This document shows, piece after piece, positions 52,226 through 62,589 of a DNA stretch of 64,000 nt. A program made the position numbers and the translations under genes. Source of the stretch: Alcaligenaceae bacterium (GTDB lineage Bacteria > Pseudomonadota > Gammaproteobacteria > Burkholderiales > Burkholderiaceae_B). Position 1 is the stretch's first letter. Each line of letters begins with the position of its first letter. Under the pieces are notes generated by a model. It did not search any database and was not told the DNA's origin. It saw only the letters and a program-made list of their open reading frames with translations. The stretch lies in assembly GCA_013416455.1 (NCBI GenBank), contig JACCES010000014.1, forward strand, positions 61,404-125,403, read 5' to 3'.

Positions 52226-54241
52226 ATGCAAGGGACGAACGTATTGTTCGGGCAGATCGCCGTTGTATTCGGCATTGTGATCGCTGGCGTGTGGAGCGCT
52301 ACACAATGGACAGCCGCCGCCCTGGGTTATCAGCTACGCCTGGGTTTGCCCTGGTTCGATTTCCACGGTACGCCGGTCTATTACCCTTGGCGTCTCTTTG
52401 AGTGGTGGTTCTTTTTCGATGCCTACGCGCCGGAGGTCTTCAACATCGGGGGCATGATCGCTGGTGGCAGCGGCCTGGTTGCCGTGGTGGTCGCCATCAG
52501 CATGTCGATCTGGCGTTCGCGTCAGGCGCAGCTGGTCACCACTTATGGTTCGGCCCGCTGGGCCGATAGTGGCGACATCCGTAAGGCCGGATTGACCCAG
52601 CCGACCGGTATCCTCCTTGGTCTGCATGACGAACAGTATCTGCGCCACGAAGGACCAGAACACGTCTTGGCATTCGCTCCCACGCGTTCGGGCAAGGGCG
52701 TGGGCCTGGTGGTGCCGACGCTACTATCCTGGCCGGCCTCGACTGTCATCCACGACATTAAGGGTGAGAACTGGCAGATCACTGCCGGCTGGCGTTCGCG
52801 TTTCTCGCACTGCCTGCTGTTCAATCCCACGGATAGCCGCTCGGCCGGCTACAACCCGCTACTGGAAGTGCGCAGGGGCGATCACGAAGTGCGTGATGTG
52901 CAGAATATCGCCGATATCCTGGTTGATCCAGAAGGCGCGTTGGAAAAGCGCAATCATTGGGAAAAGACGTCGCACGCACTGCTAGTGGGTGCCATCTTGC
53001 ATGTGCTTTATGCGGGCGAGGACAAGACGCTGCGCGGCGTGGCGAATTTTCTATCCGACCCCGCCTGCCCATTCGAATTGACGCTGCATCGCATGATGAC
53101 GATCGCCCACCTTGGCGCGGATGGGGAAGAAGGCAGGCCGCATCCCGTGGTGGCGTCTGCCGCTCGCGAAGTGCTGAATAAATCGGACAACGAGCGCTCC
53201 GGCGTGCTGTCTACCGCCATGTCTTTCCTTGGCCTGTACCGCGACCCCACCGTGGCCGAAGTCACCTCGCGCTGCGACTGGCGCATTGCCGACCTGATCG
53301 CCGCCGAGCATCCAGTGTCGCTGTACCTGGTCGTGCCGCCCTCGGACATCAGCCGCACCAAGCCGTTGATCCGCCTGATTCTCAACCAGATTGGACGGCG
53401 GCTGACGGAATCGCTGGATGGGTCGGATGGCATCGCCCGTCGCCACAAGCTGCTGTTGATGCTCGATGAGTTCCCGGCGTTGGGTCGCCTGGACTTCTTC
53501 GAGACAGCGCTGGCCTTTATGGCGGGCTACGGCATTCGCAGCTTTCTGATTGCGCAGTCGCTCAATCAGATCGACAAAGCCTACGGCCAGAACCATTCGA
53601 TTCTGGATAACTGCCATGTGCGCGTGACTTTCGCCACCAACGACGAACGCACCGCCAAGCGCATTTCCGAAACGCTGGGTACGGCTACTGAGTTGCGCGC
53701 CCAGCGCAACTACGCCGGTCACCGGTTGGCACCCTGGCTGGGGCACCTGATGGTGTCGCGCCAGGAAACGGCGCGCCCGCTCTTGACCCCAGGGGAAGTC
53801 ATGCAGCTTCCTCCCGATGAATCGGTGGTGATGGTCTCCAGCGTGGCACCGATCAAGGCCAAGAAACTGCGCTATTACGCCGATGCCAATTTCTCGCGGC
53901 GGGTGTTGCCGCCGCCTGCGCTCGAAACCGGGCGCTATGCCGACGCACCACCGGCGCGGCCTGACGATTGGAGCGAGTTGGCGATTCCGGCTGCTCCTGT
54001 TGCGTCCGACCCTATCGGTGGCGATGAAATATCGGGCGTTGCCGATGACGGCGGCCCGCGTCGCCAGCCTGAGCTTGCGGACACCATCGCCTATCACCCC
54101 GAACCCGAATACCCGGCCAGCGACTTGTCGCTGCTGGATGACGATGACCTGCCGCCCATGCTGCCCAGCCAGCTAGACCCGGCCATGCAGCGCGTGGCGC
54201 GCCTGGCCTCCCTCGACCCTGATGACGGAATCCAGTTATGA
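52226..54241 (+). CDS. traG: Type IV coupling protein TraG
   Basis: 671 residues with two N-terminal membrane helices (about 10-30 and 80-100), Walker A FAPTRSGKGVGLVVPTLL near residue 152 and Walker B LLLMLDEFPALGRLDFFETA. It is a VirD4-type hexameric ATPase that hands the relaxase-DNA complex to the Trb channel. GGAGG precedes ATG 52226. Confidence 0.96.
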   Translation: MQGTNVLFGQIAVVFGIVIAGVWSATQWTAAALGYQLRLGLPWFDFHGTPVYYPWRLFEWWFFFDAYAPEVFNIGGMIAGGSGLVAVVVAISMSIWRSRQAQLVTTYGSARWADSGDIRKAGLTQPTGILLGLHDEQYLRHEGPEHVLAFAPTRSGKGVGLVVPTLLSWPASTVIHDIKGENWQITAGWRSRFSHCLLFNPTDSRSAGYNPLLEVRRGDHEVRDVQNIADILVDPEGALEKRNHWEKTSHALLVGAILHVLYAGEDKTLRGVANFLSDPACPFELTLHRMMTIAHLGADGEEGRPHPVVASAAREVLNKSDNERSGVLSTAMSFLGLYRDPTVAEVTSRCDWRIADLIAAEHPVSLYLVVPPSDISRTKPLIRLILNQIGRRLTESLDGSDGIARRHKLLLMLDEFPALGRLDFFETALAFMAGYGIRSFLIAQSLNQIDKAYGQNHSILDNCHVRVTFATNDERTAKRISETLGTATELRAQRNYAGHRLAPWLGHLMVSRQETARPLLTPGEVMQLPPDESVVMVSSVAPIKAKKLRYYADANFSRRVLPPPALETGRYADAPPARPDDWSELAIPAAPVASDPIGGDEISGVADDGGPRRQPELADTIAYHPEPEYPASDLSLLDDDDLPPMLPSQLDPAMQRVARLASLDPDDGIQL

Positions 54242-54714
54242 GCCGATATCGCTTGAATCTTTTCATTCATCCAGAGCACGCCAAACGTCTGGATGAACTG
54301 GCCGCCAAGAAAGGCGTATCCAAGTCATCCATCGTCGCGGCGGCGCTGGCGTCCTGGCTTTCGCCCGATGCAGGCGACCAGCGCGAAGCGGCGATGGCCA
54401 AGCGGCTAGATCGGCTATCTCGTCAGTTTGAACGGCTGGAGCGTGACCAAAACATCCAGATCGAAACACTGGCGCTGTTCGTGCGTTACTACCTGACCGT
54501 CAGTACGCCGGTTCCCGAAGCACATCAGGATGCTGCCCGAGCTCAGGGCAAGGCGCGTTTTGAGCAATTCGTCGAACAGCTTGGCCGCCACCTGCTGCGC
54601 GGTCGCAGCCTGGTACGCGACGTGGTGGAGGAACTGCACCCCGACCCTGTGCGCCTGGATGACACAGCGACCGTGTTCGAGGGGCAGGAGCGTGTTGTGG
54701 AGCGTGCATCATGA
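54238..54714 (+). CDS. CopG/RHH-domain protein between traG and trbB
   Basis: 158 residues. The N-terminal ribbon-helix-helix is RYRLNLFIHPEHAKRLDELA, KKGVSKSSIVAAAL. A long helical tail follows with FERLERDQNIQIETLALFVR. A regulator at this position is standard in Tn4371-type transfer operons. ATGA overlaps link it to traG and trbB. Confidence 0.9.
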   Translation: MSRYRLNLFIHPEHAKRLDELAAKKGVSKSSIVAAALASWLSPDAGDQREAAMAKRLDRLSRQFERLERDQNIQIETLALFVRYYLTVSTPVPEAHQDAARAQGKARFEQFVEQLGRHLLRGRSLVRDVVEELHPDPVRLDDTATVFEGQERVVERAS

Positions 54715-55739
54715 GTGCCGTTCCCGAATCCTCAATTGCCGTCGCGCTGGATCGCCGCATTCAGATGCTGCGCACCGCCATGGGGCCGGTGATCGCCGAG
54801 GCGCTGGAAGACCCCGACGTAGTGGAAATCATGCTCAACCCCGACCGCTCGCTCTGGGTGGATCGTCTCTCCACCGGTCGGGCACCGCTGGGCCTGGAAC
54901 TGTCGGAAGCAGATGGGGAACGCATTATCCGCTTGGTCGCTGCCCATGTTGGCGCGGAAGTGCATCGCGGCCAGCCGCTTCTGACTGCCGAACTGCCCGA
55001 AACTGGCGAACGCTTTGAGGGCATCTTGCCGCCGGCCGCACCCGGCCCGGCCTTCGCATTGCGCAAGCGTGCTGTGGGCGTGATTCCGCTGGACCGTTAT
55101 ATCGCTGACGGCATGATGAGCACGGCGCAAGCCGCCTTTCTGGTGAAAGCCGTTTGTGCGCGGCAGAACATCCTAATCGCCGGCGGCACCAGTACGGGCA
55201 AGACCACACTTGCCAATGCCTTGTTGGCCGAAATCGCCGCCACGGGCGACCGTGTGCTGGTGCTCGAAGACACGGTGGAGCTGCAATGCGCGGCAAACGA
55301 TCATGTGCCGCTGCGCACCCGCATGGGTGTGGTCACGATGCAGGAACTCGTGCGCGCCACGATGCGGCTACGTCCTGACCGTGTGGTGGTCGGTGAAGTG
55401 CGCGGCGGTGAAGCGCTGGATCTCATCAAAGTCTGGGGGACGGGCCACCCCGGCGGTATTGCCACCATCCATGCGGGTTCCGCTGTGGGCGCGCTTTTGC
55501 GCCTGGAGCAACTGATTCTGGAAGTGGCGGTGAACCCGCCGCGCGCCCTGATCGCCGAGGCGGTCAATGTCGTCATCTACATCGCCGGTCGCGGACGCAA
55601 GCGCCGCATCGAAAGTATCGCCCGCGTAGCGGGCTTTGACAGCACCGGCTACCAACTGGTCGATGTGCTGGAAACGCCATTGTCCGAGCCATCGCCTGCT
55701 TCTTTTCCTTCCTCTGATCTGCCTGGAGACTCGTTATGA
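54711..55739 (+). CDS. trbB: TrbB secretion ATPase
   Basis: 342 residues of the VirB11 family: Walker A IAGGTSTGKTTLANALL near residue 160, Asp box LVLEDTVELQC, Walker B RVVVGEVRGGEALDL and His box GHPGGIATIHAGS. It powers pilus assembly and transfer. Confidence 0.96.
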   Translation: MSAVPESSIAVALDRRIQMLRTAMGPVIAEALEDPDVVEIMLNPDRSLWVDRLSTGRAPLGLELSEADGERIIRLVAAHVGAEVHRGQPLLTAELPETGERFEGILPPAAPGPAFALRKRAVGVIPLDRYIADGMMSTAQAAFLVKAVCARQNILIAGGTSTGKTTLANALLAEIAATGDRVLVLEDTVELQCAANDHVPLRTRMGVVTMQELVRATMRLRPDRVVVGEVRGGEALDLIKVWGTGHPGGIATIHAGSAVGALLRLEQLILEVAVNPPRALIAEAVNVVIYIAGRGRKRRIESIARVAGFDSTGYQLVDVLETPLSEPSPASFPSSDLPGDSL

Positions 55740-56113
55740 CGTCTGTTAATGCCTTCCGTATGTGCGTTGTTCCCCTTGTCACTGTGACGCGGAGGCGTGG
55801 CCTTGCCCATCTTGTGGTGCAAGGGCTACTGCTGGCCGTATTGCTGATGTTGGCAGCCGGTGCTGCGCAGGCCGCCGGTTCCTCCATGCCCTGGGAGGGG
55901 CCACTGCAATCCATTCTGGAGTCTATCCAGGGGCCGGTGGCGCGCATCGTCGCCGTCATTATCATTATCGCCACGGGTCTGGCGCTCGCCTTTGGGGACA
56001 CCAGCGGCGGCTTTCGCAAGCTGATTCAAATCGTCTTCGGCCTGTCCATCGCGTTCGCTGCATCGTCGTTCTTCTTGTCGTTCTTTTCATTCTCCGGCGG
56101 GGCCGTCGTATGA
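55736..56113 (+). CDS. trbC: TrbC pilin precursor
   Basis: 125 residues with a long signal region ending near AGAAQAAGSS and two helices, IVAVIIIIATGLALAFGD and the hydrophobic C-terminal segment. It is the VirB2-type pilin subunit, probably processed by TraF. Confidence 0.93.
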   Translation: MTSVNAFRMCVVPLVTVTRRRGLAHLVVQGLLLAVLLMLAAGAAQAAGSSMPWEGPLQSILESIQGPVARIVAVIIIIATGLALAFGDTSGGFRKLIQIVFGLSIAFAASSFFLSFFSFSGGAVV

Positions 56114-56394
56114 ATACTGACATCGAAGGCGCACCCAGCTTCGCCGCTGGGTTTGAGGTGCCGCTGCATCGTTCGCTGACTGAGCCGATTTTGATGGGCG
56201 GCGCGCCGCGTACCGTGGCGATTGCCAACGGCACGCTGGCCGCTGCCGTGGGATTGGGCCTGCAATTGTGGATTCCAGGCGTGGTGCTGTGGATTGTTGG
56301 TCACTCTCTGGCGGTATGGGGCGCGCGTGTTGACCCGCAGTTCATGCAGGTTTTTGCCCGTCACATCAAACATAAAACGCTGTTGGACGTGTGA
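56110..56394 (+). CDS. trbD: TrbD inner-membrane protein
   Basis: 94 residues, VirB3-like: FEVPLHRSLTEPILMGGAPR, two helices (about 37-75). ATG 56110 overlaps the trbC stop. It works with TrbE in channel assembly. Confidence 0.93.
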   Translation: MNTDIEGAPSFAAGFEVPLHRSLTEPILMGGAPRTVAIANGTLAAAVGLGLQLWIPGVVLWIVGHSLAVWGARVDPQFMQVFARHIKHKTLLDV

Positions 56395-56406
56395 GGAAAT
56401 GACGCC

Positions 56407-58866
56407 ATGCTGAACCTTGCCGAATATCGTCAGCGTCCTGCATTGCTCGCCGACTGGCTGCCCTGGGCCGGATTGATCGCACCCGGTGTAGTGCTTAACA
56501 AGGACGGCTCGTTTCAGCGTACGGCACGCTTTCGCGGGCCGGATCTGGATAGCGCCACCCAAGGTGAGCTGATCGCGACTTCCGCCCGTTTGAATAATGC
56601 GTTGCGTCGTCTGGGGTCGGGCTGGGCGCTTTTCATCGAGGCCGAGCGCCGTCCAGCGGCAGACTATCCCCATTCGGACTTTCCTGAAAGCCTGTCCTGG
56701 CTGGTCGATCAGGAGCGTCGCGCTGCCTTCGAAGAGGCCGGGCATCACTTCGAGAGTAGCTACCACCTGACGCTAGTGTTTCTCTCGCCCGAGGAATCCC
56801 GCGCCCGCGCTGCGGGAATGCTCTATGAGAATCGTCCCGCAGAAGGGGTGGACTGGCGCGAACGGCTGGCTGCCTTCCTATCGGAAACGGATCGTGTCTT
56901 CGATCTGCTCGATGGCGTGATGCCGGAAATTACCTGGCTGGATGATAGTCAGACGCTGACCTACCTGCATTCCACCATTTCGACTCGGTGTTACCGCATT
57001 GCTGTACCGGAAGTTCCGTTTCACCTTGATGCACTACTGACTGATTCCGCGTTGGTGGGTGGGCTGGCGCCGACGCTGGGCGATGCGCATCTGCGGGTGG
57101 TATCGGTGCGGGGCTTTCCGACTTCCACCTGGCCGGGCATTTTGGATGACCTGAACCGGCTTGGCTTTGCTTATCGCTGGAGTACGCGCTTTCTGTGCAT
57201 GGACAAAGCCGAGGCGGAAAAGGAGCTGCGCCGCCTGCGCCGTCAGTGGTTCGCCAAGCGCAAGAACGTCGTGGCGTTGCTGCGGGAAACGATTTTCCAG
57301 CAGGAGTCGCCGCTGGTTGATACCGATGCCAGCAACAAGGCCGCCGATGCGGATGCCGCCTTGCAGGAACTGGGCAGCGATCAAGTCGCCTTTGGGTATG
57401 TCACCACCACCGTGACGGTGCTGGACGCTGACCCCGCCATCGCAGATGAAAAGCTGCGTTTGGTCGAGCGCGTGATTCAGGGCCGGGGTTTTGTGACCAT
57501 CCCCGAAACCTTGAACGCTGTGGACGCCTGGCTATCGTCCATTCCGGGCAATGCCTATGCCAATGTTCGGCAGCCCATTGTGTCTACATTGAATCTGGCC
57601 CATATGATGCCAGTGTCGGCGGTGTGGGCCGGGCCACAGAAGAACGAGCATCTGGATGGGCCGCCGCTCATTGTCACGCGCACCGAAGGGGCGACGCCAT
57701 TCCGGCTGGTGACGCATATTGGCGATGTGGGCCATACGCTGGTCGCCGGGCCGACCGGCATGGGCAAGTCGGTATTGCTGGCCGTCCTGGCCAAGCAGTT
57801 TCGCCGATATCCCGGCTCACGCATCTTCGCTTTTGACATGGGCCGCTCGATGCGCGCCACCATTCTGGGTCTGGCGGGCGAGCACTATGACCTTGGCAAT
57901 GATGGCGAGATCGCCTTTCAGCCGTTGGCACGTATCGACCACGAAGGTTATCGCACCTGGGCGGCTGAATGGATCGAAGGGCGTTTGCTGCACGAAGGCA
58001 TGGCCGTCAGTCCCGATGACAAGGCTGCCATCTGGTCGGCGCTGGGGAGCTTGGCGGGTGCGCCGGTGGAGCAGCGCACGTTGACGGGCTTTTCCGTACT
58101 GCTGCAATCGAACACGCTACGCCAGGCGCTTGCGCCCTATGTGCTGGGCGGCGCACACGGCAAGCTGCTGGACGCCGATCATGACCGGCTGGGCATGGCC
58201 CACGCGCAAGGCTTCGAGATGGAAGAACTGATGCACAGTCCCGCCGCCGTGCAGGCGGTGCTGCGCTATCTGTTTGCACGGTTTGACGAACGCTTTGATG
58301 GCGCGCCAACCCTTCTGATTCTGGATGAGGCGTGGCTGTTTTTGGATGAGCCATCTTTTGCCGCCCGTATCCGCCAATGGTTGAAGACCCTGCGCAAGAA
58401 AAACGTGTCGGTGATCTTCGCTACACAGTCTCTGGCCGACATCAAGGATTCGAGCATCGCATCGGCCATTATCGAAAGCTGCGCGAGCCGCATCTTCCTG
58501 CCCAACCCGCAGGCGACCGAACCACAGATTCGCACGATCTACGAGGGCTTCGGCTTGAACAGCAGGCAGATCGACATAGTCGCCACGGCCCAACCGAAGC
58601 GGGACTACTACTACCAGTCGCGTCTGGGCAACCGCCTGTTCGATCTTGACCTGGGGCCGGCCACACTCGCCTTTGCGGGGGCGTCCACCCCGCAAGATCA
58701 GCGCGACATCGACCGCATCCTGCTGGATGCCGGCGTACCCGGCTTCGCGGGCGCCTGGCTGCGTCATCGCGGCCTGGATTGGGCGGCTGATCTGTTGCCC
58801 GAGTTTCCCGGCCTCTCGCCTTCAACCACTTCCGTTCCTTCTCACCCACAGGAGAACTTGCCATGA
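56407..58866 (+). CDS. trbE: TrbE secretion ATPase
   Basis: 819 residues, VirB4 family. The N-terminal domain begins MLNLAEYRQRPALLADWLPW. Walker A is AGPTGMGKSVLLAVLAKQF near residue 447; Walker B is PTLLILDEAWLFLDEP; the sensor segment is VSVIFATQSLADI. It is the largest channel ATPase. Confidence 0.96.
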   Translation: MLNLAEYRQRPALLADWLPWAGLIAPGVVLNKDGSFQRTARFRGPDLDSATQGELIATSARLNNALRRLGSGWALFIEAERRPAADYPHSDFPESLSWLVDQERRAAFEEAGHHFESSYHLTLVFLSPEESRARAAGMLYENRPAEGVDWRERLAAFLSETDRVFDLLDGVMPEITWLDDSQTLTYLHSTISTRCYRIAVPEVPFHLDALLTDSALVGGLAPTLGDAHLRVVSVRGFPTSTWPGILDDLNRLGFAYRWSTRFLCMDKAEAEKELRRLRRQWFAKRKNVVALLRETIFQQESPLVDTDASNKAADADAALQELGSDQVAFGYVTTTVTVLDADPAIADEKLRLVERVIQGRGFVTIPETLNAVDAWLSSIPGNAYANVRQPIVSTLNLAHMMPVSAVWAGPQKNEHLDGPPLIVTRTEGATPFRLVTHIGDVGHTLVAGPTGMGKSVLLAVLAKQFRRYPGSRIFAFDMGRSMRATILGLAGEHYDLGNDGEIAFQPLARIDHEGYRTWAAEWIEGRLLHEGMAVSPDDKAAIWSALGSLAGAPVEQRTLTGFSVLLQSNTLRQALAPYVLGGAHGKLLDADHDRLGMAHAQGFEMEELMHSPAAVQAVLRYLFARFDERFDGAPTLLILDEAWLFLDEPSFAARIRQWLKTLRKKNVSVIFATQSLADIKDSSIASAIIESCASRIFLPNPQATEPQIRTIYEGFGLNSRQIDIVATAQPKRDYYYQSRLGNRLFDLDLGPATLAFAGASTPQDQRDIDRILLDAGVPGFAGAWLRHRGLDWAADLLPEFPGLSPSTTSVPSHPQENLP

Positions 58867-59603
58867 ACACCCGCACACTATCTGTATCGCTTGCTGCCGT
58901 GCTTTCGGCGTCGTTACTGGCCGCTGCGCCCGCCTGGGCCTGGAGAACGGTCTTTGACCCATCCAACTATACGCAGAACACGCTGACTGCCGTTCGCACA
59001 CTGCAGCAGATCAACAACCAGATCAACCAGCTTCAGAACGAGGCCCAGATGTTGATGAATCAGGCCCGCAATCTGGCGAGTCTGGATTTCAATGTCGTCA
59101 ACCGCCTGCGCACCACGCTGGCCGCCACCGAGCGCCTGATCGGCGAGGCGCAGGGACTCAGTTACGAGGTGGCGAACATGGACCAAGAGTTCGCGCGCCT
59201 CTATCCCGAGCAGTACGCGGCCACCATAAGCGGCGACCACATGGCCCAGGATGCCCGCGAGCGCTGGAAGAACACGCTCGATGGCCTGCACACCGCCATG
59301 CGGGTGCAGGCCCAAGCCTCGCAGAATCTGCGTGACGATGAAAGCGCGCTGGCCGATCTGGTGAATCAGAGCCAGTCGGCGCAAGGCGCGTTGCAGGCCA
59401 CGCAGGCAACGAATCAGCTTCTGGCCTTGCAGGCCAAGCAGACCATCCAGGCGCAGCAACTTCAGATCACCCAAGACCGCGCTGCCTCCCTGGAGCTGGC
59501 CCAACAAGCGGCGGCGACCGAACGCGCCCGCGAAGTGCGGCGGCGCTTTCAAGGCACCGGCACGCCATACACGCCGCACGCCGTGGATTTCTACGGCAAC
59601 TGA
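58863..59603 (+). CDS. trbJ: TrbJ periplasmic protein
   Basis: 246 residues, signal peptide ending APAWAWRTVFDP, then long helices rich in Gln (LQQINNQINQLQNEAQML), the VirB5-like pattern of TrbJ. It is probably a minor pilus component, also tied to entry exclusion in RP4. Confidence 0.94.
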   Translation: MNTRTLSVSLAAVLSASLLAAAPAWAWRTVFDPSNYTQNTLTAVRTLQQINNQINQLQNEAQMLMNQARNLASLDFNVVNRLRTTLAATERLIGEAQGLSYEVANMDQEFARLYPEQYAATISGDHMAQDARERWKNTLDGLHTAMRVQAQASQNLRDDESALADLVNQSQSAQGALQATQATNQLLALQAKQTIQAQQLQITQDRAASLELAQQAAATERAREVRRRFQGTGTPYTPHAVDFYGN

Positions 59604-59621
59604 TCTGGGGGAGCTTGTGCC

Positions 59622-60881
59622 ATGAACGACGTGGCGGTCATTGACCGGTTTCTCGATACTTTCTCGCGCTACATCGACTCAGGCTTTGGTCTGCTGCAAG
59701 GCGAGGTGGCGTTCCTCACCGCCACGCTCATCGTTATCGACATGACGCTGGCCGGCCTGTTCTGGGCGATGAATCATGCCAGCGGCCAGGGTGACGATGT
59801 CATCGCCAAGCTGCTGCGCAAGGTGCTCTACGTTGGCGCCTTTGCCTACATCATCGGCAACTTCAATACGCTGGCGAGCATCCTTTTCCGCTCGTTCGCG
59901 GGGCTGGGCCTGATCGCCTCGGGGTCGTCGCTCACCATGGGTAACTTTTTGCAGCCGGGGCGTTTAGCCAAGACCGGCATTGATGCCGGCGCGCCCATTC
60001 TGGAACAGATCGGCGACATGGCGGGCTTTCCCGAAGTATTTACCAACATCGACCCCATCGTGGTGCTGTTTCTCGCCTGGATCGTGGTGATCCTGAGTTT
60101 CTTCGTCTTGGCCATCCAGCTTTTTGTGACGCTCATCGAGTTCAAGCTGACCACGCTGGCTGGATTCGTACTGGTGCCGTTTGCGCTGTGGAACAAGACG
60201 TCCTTTCTGGCTGAGAAGGTGCTGGGAAATGTCGTGTCCTCGGGCGTCAAGGTGCTGGTGCTCGCGGTGATTGTCGGGATTGGCAGTGGTTTGTTTGCCG
60301 AGTTCCAGGTGCATCCCGATGAACCGTCCGTCGATTATGCGCTGGTCATCATGCTGGCTTCGCTGTCCCTGCTGGCGCTTGGGATCTTCGGGCCAGGCAT
60401 TGCCACCGGGCTGGTATCCGGCGGGCCGCAGTTGGGCGCCGGTTCCATGGCCGGAGCCGCCGTGGGGGCCGCAGGAGCCGCCGTCGCCCTTGGCGCGGCG
60501 GCTACGGGTGTTGGCGGTGCGGTAGCCGCCGGCGCGCGCATGATGCCGGGCGCGGCACGGATGGCCGCGGGTGCGGCGCGTTCCGTAGGTTCGACCGTAG
60601 GTGGCGCCCGGTCAGCTATCCAGGCAGGTTCGGCGGCCAGCGGTGGATTCAAGGGAGCGCCTGCCGGTTCGGGTTCGCGTACGGGTGCGGTTTCTGGCTC
60701 TGCGCCGGGTGCTTCAGCCCAAGCGCCGGCCGCTGGCCCCAGCGCCCAACCCGCCTGGGCCAAGCGCCTGCACCGCCGACAACAACTGACGCAAGCCGCC
60801 ACGACCGCCGCCCACACGCTGCGCGGGGGCGACGGTGGCGGCGCGGGCCAAGGCCCGAGCCTGCGTGATGTCGATTCATAA
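59622..60881 (+). CDS. trbL: TrbL polytopic membrane protein
   Basis: 419 residues, VirB6-like. Five or more helices lie in residues 25-265. The C-terminal 150 residues are rich in Gly, Ala, Ser and Pro and likely disordered, a normal TrbL feature. It forms part of the inner-membrane channel. Confidence 0.94.
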   Translation: MNDVAVIDRFLDTFSRYIDSGFGLLQGEVAFLTATLIVIDMTLAGLFWAMNHASGQGDDVIAKLLRKVLYVGAFAYIIGNFNTLASILFRSFAGLGLIASGSSLTMGNFLQPGRLAKTGIDAGAPILEQIGDMAGFPEVFTNIDPIVVLFLAWIVVILSFFVLAIQLFVTLIEFKLTTLAGFVLVPFALWNKTSFLAEKVLGNVVSSGVKVLVLAVIVGIGSGLFAEFQVHPDEPSVDYALVIMLASLSLLALGIFGPGIATGLVSGGPQLGAGSMAGAAVGAAGAAVALGAAATGVGGAVAAGARMMPGAARMAAGAARSVGSTVGGARSAIQAGSAASGGFKGAPAGSGSRTGAVSGSAPGASAQAPAAGPSAQPAWAKRLHRRQQLTQAATTAAHTLRGGDGGGAGQGPSLRDVDS

Positions 60882-60893
60882 GGAGATAAACAC

Positions 60894-61598
60894 ATGCGTT
60901 TCAAACGACCGCTGGTGCGTTATGCCGAATCGCCGCAACCGGCGACCCCTTACCAATCCGCCGCTCAGGTCTGGGATGATCGTATCGGCTCGGCCCGCGT
61001 GCAGGCCAGAAACTGGCGGCTGATGGCCTTCGGTTGCCTGCTGCTGGCGCTGCTCATGGCCGGTGGTCTGGTGTGGCGCTCGGCGCAATCCATTGTCACG
61101 CCCTATGTCGTGGAAGTGGATAACGTCGGACAGGTGCGTGCGGTAGGGGAAGCCGCCACGCCATACCGGCCCAACGATGCACAGACCGCCCACCACATCG
61201 CCCGTTTTATTGGCCTGGTACGCGCGCTGTCCATCGACCCCATCGTGGTGCGCCAGAACTGGCTGGACGCCTATGACTACACCACAGACAAGGGGGCTGC
61301 CGTGCTCAATGACTACGCCAGGGTGAACGATCCCTTTAATCGCATCGGCAAAGAATCGGTGACGGTGCAGATCACCAGTGTCGTGCGCGCCAGTGACACC
61401 TCCTTCAACGTGCGCTGGACGGAACGCCGCTACGTCAATGGCGCCTCTGCCGGTCTGGAACGCTGGACGGCGGTGGTGTCCATCGTGCATCAGCCACCGC
61501 GCACCGAAGCGCGTCTGCGCAAAAATCCCCTGGGGCTTTACGTCAATGGTCTGTCGTGGAGCCGTGAACTCGATTCGTCTGAAGGAGTCCAGCGATGA
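60894..61598 (+). CDS. trbF: TrbF inner-membrane protein
   Basis: 234 residues, VirB8-like: one helix (about 42-60), then a periplasmic NTF2-like domain with FIGLVRALSIDPIVVRQNWL and WTERRYVNG. AGGAG precedes the ATG. Confidence 0.95.
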   Translation: MRFKRPLVRYAESPQPATPYQSAAQVWDDRIGSARVQARNWRLMAFGCLLLALLMAGGLVWRSAQSIVTPYVVEVDNVGQVRAVGEAATPYRPNDAQTAHHIARFIGLVRALSIDPIVVRQNWLDAYDYTTDKGAAVLNDYARVNDPFNRIGKESVTVQITSVVRASDTSFNVRWTERRYVNGASAGLERWTAVVSIVHQPPRTEARLRKNPLGLYVNGLSWSRELDSSEGVQR

Positions 61599-62587
61599 CA
61601 CCGTCTTTTCGCCTTTACGTTTTGCCCTTGACCCTGATCGTTCTGGCCGGCTGCGCCACCCAGGGCAAGCCGCCGCCGGCGATCTCACTGGATGAACCGG
61701 TACAGGCTGCACTGCTGCCCGAGCCGCCCAGCCCCGTGGAGGTAATTGCCTTACCTGAACCCCTGGCGCTGCCGGCGCAGTTAAAACCCTTGCCGGGGAC
61801 GGAGGGCGGTAAGCCGACGCCGGAACCCGCAGATGAAACCGTGCGGGTATCCCGCGCCAACGCCGAAGCCCGCATCGCGCCCACCCGCGAGGGCTATGTC
61901 AACGCCATTCAGGTCTGGCCCTATAGCGACGGGGCGCTCTATCAGGTCTATATGGGTGTTGGGCGTGTCACGGTGATCGCGCTGCAAGCGGGCGAGGAAC
62001 TGGTGACGGTTGCCGCTGGCGATACCGTGCGCTGGATTGTGGGGGACACCTCCAGCGGCAGCGGCGCGGACTTGCGGGTGAACGTGCTGGTCAAGCCGAT
62101 TCGTTCCGGCTTGAAGACCAACCTGGTCATCACCACCAGCCGCCGCACCTATCTGCTGGAACTGACTTCCACCGAGAAGACATGGATGGCGTCGGTGTCC
62201 TGGGAATACCCCAGGGACAGGATGCTGGCCTTGCAGCGCCAGAATCAGGCGGCGCAAGCCGGTGCGCCGGTGGATACGGGCATGGCTCTGGAAAACCTGC
62301 GCTTTCGGTATGCGGTCAGTGGCAGCAATCCGCCCTGGAAGCCGCTGCGCGCCTTTGATGATGGACGCAAGGTCTATATCCAGTTTCCGGCAGGCATCGC
62401 CCAGGGCGAACTGCCGCCGCTCTTTGTGATCGGTGCCGAAGGCGACGGCCAACTGGTGAACTACCGCTTCCGTTCGCCGTACTACATCGTGGATCGGCTC
62501 TTTGGTGCGGCGGAATTGCGCCTGGGCGGTGATCGTGGCGACGTGGTGCGCATCGAACGCACCGATGGCGTATCGCGGAGGAACTGA
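61595..62587 (+). CDS. trbG: TrbG outer-membrane-associated protein
   Basis: 330 residues, VirB9-like. Signal/lipobox region LIVLAGCATQG, proline-rich linker, then VNAIQVWPYSDGALYQVYMG, VRWIVGDTSSGSG and the C-terminal beta domain with KVYIQFPAGIAQGELPPLFV. It is part of the core complex with TrbI. Confidence 0.95.
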   Translation: MTPSFRLYVLPLTLIVLAGCATQGKPPPAISLDEPVQAALLPEPPSPVEVIALPEPLALPAQLKPLPGTEGGKPTPEPADETVRVSRANAEARIAPTREGYVNAIQVWPYSDGALYQVYMGVGRVTVIALQAGEELVTVAAGDTVRWIVGDTSSGSGADLRVNVLVKPIRSGLKTNLVITTSRRTYLLELTSTEKTWMASVSWEYPRDRMLALQRQNQAAQAGAPVDTGMALENLRFRYAVSGSNPPWKPLRAFDDGRKVYIQFPAGIAQGELPPLFVIGAEGDGQLVNYRFRSPYYIVDRLFGAAELRLGGDRGDVVRIERTDGVSRRN

Positions 62588-62589
62588 GC